Source of the DNA: Acinetobacter gerneri DSM 14967 = CIP 107464 = MTCC 9824 | GTDB lineage: Bacteria > Pseudomonadota > Gammaproteobacteria > Pseudomonadales > Moraxellaceae | Assembly: GCF_000368565.1 (NCBI RefSeq) | Contig: NZ_KB849545.1 | Span: 500,813 to 564,812 of the forward strand | Length of the DNA: 64,000 nt | Direction: 5' to 3' | Shown here: positions 61,885-64,000 of the stretch, in pieces | Layout: each line of letters starts with the position of its first letter | Numbering within the stretch: the first letter of the stretch is position 1 | Translations under genes and position numbers: made by a program | Notes under the pieces: model-generated | Told to the model about the DNA's origin: nothing | Databases searched by the model: none | Seen by the model: the letters and a program-made list of their open reading frames with translations, nothing else

Positions 61885-62700
61885 ATGAAAAAAACAGCAC
61901 CGATGTCACTGCACCAATTGAAAAAAGTACCTGCGAAGTCAGCACAAAAATCGCAGAAGACGACATTATTTGAGCCAATTGTCCAACTTTATCCAGTCGA
62001 AAATATTCAATTCTTACTCTTTAATGGACCTGATATGATCAGTGCCCATCTAAGAACAGGGAAATATTGGGAACATTTTCTTATACAAATTCTTCAGCAT
62101 TTTTTGGGAAGAATGCAGAAACCAGTATTTGTCGATATTGGAGCAAATCTTGGTTCAATTTCGATTCCTATTGGAAAATTTATCCAACCCAAACAAGGGA
62201 AAGTGATCAGTTTTGAAGCACAACGTGGTGTTTTTTACCAACTTTGTGGCAATATTTTTGCAAATAATTTAGTAAATACCTGTACTGCTTACAATATTGC
62301 AATTGGTCATATAGAGTCTGAAATTGATATTCCTATTTTAGACTTGAGTCATGAAACAAATGTAGGCTCTCTTTCATTGGATGCAGAGATTCGCAAAGAG
62401 CAATCTCTTTTAAGTACCACTGTAGATCAATTTGAAAAGGTTTCTTTAAAAACAATTGATTCTTTGAATCTCCCACATGCAAGCCTAATTAAAATAGATG
62501 TTGAAGGTTTGGAGCTTGAAGTTTTACAAGGTGCAAAAAACTGGATTGAATCCTCAAATTATCCACCCATCTTTTTTGAAGTATGGGGCGATTATATGAA
62601 AAATCAGATTTCAAAACGTGAAATGTTAATGGATTTTGTATGCAATACTTTAGGATACGCAGATTCAAATCCCAAGTGCAACACACTTGTAGTTAGTTGA
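61885..62700 (+). CDS. FkbM family methyltransferase, 3' end replaced by an IS30-family element
   Basis: SAM-dependent O-methyltransferase of the FkbM family; SAM-binding segments VFVDIGANLGSISIP and VISFEAQ, and the SLIKIDVEGLELEVLQGAK motif, are clear. The open frame gives 271 residues, but the last 13 (SNPKCNTLVVS and neighbours) are translated from the left end of the IS30-family element, whose tip lies at 62661. The true gene probably continued with LGYA and ran on beyond the element; see the remnant at 63729. The target substrate (sugar, lipid or protein) is unknown. Confidence 0.8.
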   Translation: MKKTAPMSLHQLKKVPAKSAQKSQKTTLFEPIVQLYPVENIQFLLFNGPDMISAHLRTGKYWEHFLIQILQHFLGRMQKPVFVDIGANLGSISIPIGKFIQPKQGKVISFEAQRGVFYQLCGNIFANNLVNTCTAYNIAIGHIESEIDIPILDLSHETNVGSLSLDAEIRKEQSLLSTTVDQFEKVSLKTIDSLNLPHASLIKIDVEGLELEVLQGAKNWIESSNYPPIFFEVWGDYMKNQISKREMLMDFVCNTLGYADSNPKCNTLVVS

Positions 62701-63728
62701 AAAAGTTAGGTGTATTCATAGAATCATTAGACTTTTTCAACTCGCAATTGGAAAGCACACAATGAAGAAATACACCCAACTTTCTCAAGATGAAAGATAC
62801 GAAATTTATGCTACTTTGAAAAGTAAAAGTTCAATCGCTAGCCTTGCTCGGGAGTTAGGGCGTTCACGATCAACCATCTACCGTGAGTTAAAAAGAAATA
62901 CTGGGCAACGTGGATATAGAGCTCAACAGGCAGCGAAATTTGCAAGTCAAAGACGGTACCATCCTTCATCATCCATGACAGCATTTGCCTTCGCTTATAT
63001 TGATTACTTAATTGGCTTAGACTGGTCACCAGAACAAATTTCAGGTGCTTTAACACAACGCGGTTGGCTGGATGTACCTTCACATGAGTGGATTTACCAG
63101 CACATTTATCAAGATAAATCACAAGGAGGTAACCTCCATCTACACTTAAGGCATCAGAAGAAATATCGAAAACGAGGTTACAAAAACACGGATCGTAGAG
63201 GGCAAATCATTGATAAAACAAGTATTCATTGCCGAGACCAGGTCATTGATCAGCGACAACGTTTAGGAGATTTCGAAGGTGATACGGTGATTGGTAAACA
63301 TCATAAAGGAGCTTTATTAACCCTCGTTGATCGAAAGAGCCTGTACGTACATATTGTTCATTTAGGGTCAACGAGAGCATCCTCTAAAACGATTACTTGT
63401 GCATTAGATCGTTTACGAATGAGCCATGCTTATAGTGTAACATTTGATAATGGAAAGGAATTTGCCGAACACAAAAGAATTACTGATGTCGGCATAGATA
63501 CTTATTTTGCTGATCCTTACAAGTCTATTCAGCGAGCTAGAAATGAAAATACGAATGGTTTAATCCGTCAATATCTGCCAAAATCATCATCGTTTGATGA
63601 CGTGTCAAACGATGAAATAGAGCAGATAGAATTTTCACTCAACCATCGTCCTAGAAAAACACTAGGCTGGTATACGCCAAGTGAAGTTATGGCTGGGTTT
63701 TATACTGTTGCACTTGCTGCTTGAATCC
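62661..63728 (+). mobile_element. IS30-family insertion sequence inside the FkbM gene
   Basis: About 1.07 kb. Left end AGATTCAAATCCCAAGTGCA and right end, read inward, GGATTCAAGCAGCAAGTGCA share GATTCAA and CAAGTGCAACA. GC stands on both sides (62659-62660 and 63729-63730), consistent with a 2-base target duplication. It carries one transposase gene in the + direction. Not assigned to a named IS. Confidence 0.8.
62762..63724 (+). CDS. IS30-family transposase
   Basis: Transposase of 320 residues with an N-terminal helix-turn-helix (LSQDERYEIYATLKSKSSIASLARELGRSRSTIYRELKRN) and the DDE core: Asp in GDFEGDTVIG, Asp in TFDNGKEF, and Glu in RARNENTNGLIRQYLPK, the IS30 signature. It ends just inside the right inverted repeat, so the gene is complete. 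The element is probably still functional in structure. Confidence 0.93.
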   Translation: MKKYTQLSQDERYEIYATLKSKSSIASLARELGRSRSTIYRELKRNTGQRGYRAQQAAKFASQRRYHPSSSMTAFAFAYIDYLIGLDWSPEQISGALTQRGWLDVPSHEWIYQHIYQDKSQGGNLHLHLRHQKKYRKRGYKNTDRRGQIIDKTSIHCRDQVIDQRQRLGDFEGDTVIGKHHKGALLTLVDRKSLYVHIVHLGSTRASSKTITCALDRLRMSHAYSVTFDNGKEFAEHKRITDVGIDTYFADPYKSIQRARNENTNGLIRQYLPKSSSFDDVSNDEIEQIEFSLNHRPRKTLGWYTPSEVMAGFYTVALAA

Positions 63729-63843
63729 GCCATATGAAACAATATTACAAGGTGAATTATGCATTGCTCAACATCCATCCAACAAATATGTAGAGATCAC
63801 ATTGGCAGAGAATAATTCACTGTCTATGAAATTTTTAAAGTAA
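63729..63843 (+). pseudogene. Candidate 3' remnant of the FkbM gene beyond the IS30-family element
   Basis: If bases 62661-63728 are removed, the FkbM frame reads on as LGYAPYETILQ then GELCIAQHPSNKYVEI and stops at TAA 63841-63843, giving a protein of 296 residues. The ending looks like an FkbM C-terminus to me, but I could not align it. If GC is a true 2-base duplication, one GC must be removed too and the frame would shift, so this join is uncertain. Confidence 0.45.
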
Positions 63844-63920
63844 TCAACGTTTAGCTCTGCAACCTATTTTATCGTCTAGCACGCTTATTATTGAATCTAA
63901 TCGTTATTTTCCGGCAAAAA

Positions 63921-63950
63921 AAATCCCTCATCTATTTAGATGAGGGATTT
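63921..63950 (-). terminator. Terminator of the rRNA operon
   Basis: AAATCCCTCATCTA and TAGATGAGGGATTT form a 14-bp perfect stem, followed on the minus strand by As and Ts including a T run of eight (63916-63923 complement). It lies 10 bases past the 5S gene. Confidence 0.9.
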
Positions 63951-63960
63951 TAGAATAATG

Positions 63961-64000
63961 AGCTGGCGATGACTTACTCTCACATGGGTAACCCCACACT
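63961..64000 (-). rRNA. rrf: 5S ribosomal RNA, 3' end only
   Basis: Read on the minus strand the sequence runs AGTGTGGGGTTACCCATGTG then AGAGTAAGTCATCGCCAG, which is the conserved end of a bacterial 5S rRNA (loop E/helix IV/V and the 3' strand of helix I). The rest of the operon lies right of the window; the 3' boundary is estimated within a few bases. Confidence 0.9.

Noticed and set aside
1..64000. CRISPR array, tRNA genes or prophage
   Set aside because: No evenly spaced direct repeats, no cloverleaf sequences that I could support, and no phage structural genes were seen. The GH25 muramidase stands alone and has a membrane anchor, so it is not taken as a phage lysin.

Overview
This 64 kb window looks like chromosome of an Acinetobacter-type gammaproteobacterium (Moraxellaceae). 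The evidence is AT-rich DNA with dense, mostly short-gapped genes, protein sequences of Acinetobacter character (ComM, two Gcw_chp/TorF-like porins, OprD-type porin, CadR/CadA pair, CreBCD), and the 3' end of a 5S rRNA at the right edge. No plasmid, prophage or CRISPR signature was seen. The species cannot be fixed from the window.

Left third (1-17.7 kb): housekeeping. The 5' end of gpmI, the LPS-export permease genes lptFG, divergent pepA-holC plus a coiled-coil gene and a small gene; then a five-gene leftward run nrdR-ribD-adenine methyltransferase-secreted protein-ribE, in which an orphan DNA methyltransferase sits inside a riboflavin operon; the glnK-amtB ammonium pair with a sigma54-like promoter; ubiK, an intact comM, and three outer-membrane proteins.

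Middle (17.7-38 kb): a PLP-dependent serine/threonine dehydratase gene abutting an IS3-family element, ybaK-type deacylase, ppa, a MAPEG protein, fadD, parC with an unmutated quinolone region, a NiaP-like transporter, a TRIC-type channel protein, YchJ, a LuxR regulator with an amidase, a YegH-type TerC/CBS protein, a LOG-type protein, an EmrB/MdtD-like exporter, a GH25 muramidase and dinB.

38-46 kb: a complete chaperone-usher fimbria cluster (major pilin, divergent pilin, chaperone, usher, two-domain tip adhesin, second pilin) followed by an AraC-type regulator. 46-52 kb: an MHS-type symporter with an unusually structured leader, and creB-creC-creD with a long 11-bp-phased array of TTCAC boxes across the creC/creD junction.

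52-64 kb: DUF2726 protein, YgiQ-type radical SAM protein, a repeat-rich 0.9 kb gap holding a 264 bp MITE-like element and a second palindromic element, a metal-resistance pair cadA/cadR (divergent, MerR-type operator), a YnfM-like transporter, an orphan transcription-unit candidate, an ankyrin protein, an FkbM methyltransferase gene cut by an IS30-family element, and the end of an rRNA operon. The strongest unexplained signals are the cre-box array, the three-helix leader upstream of the symporter, and the two palindromic elements near 56 kb.
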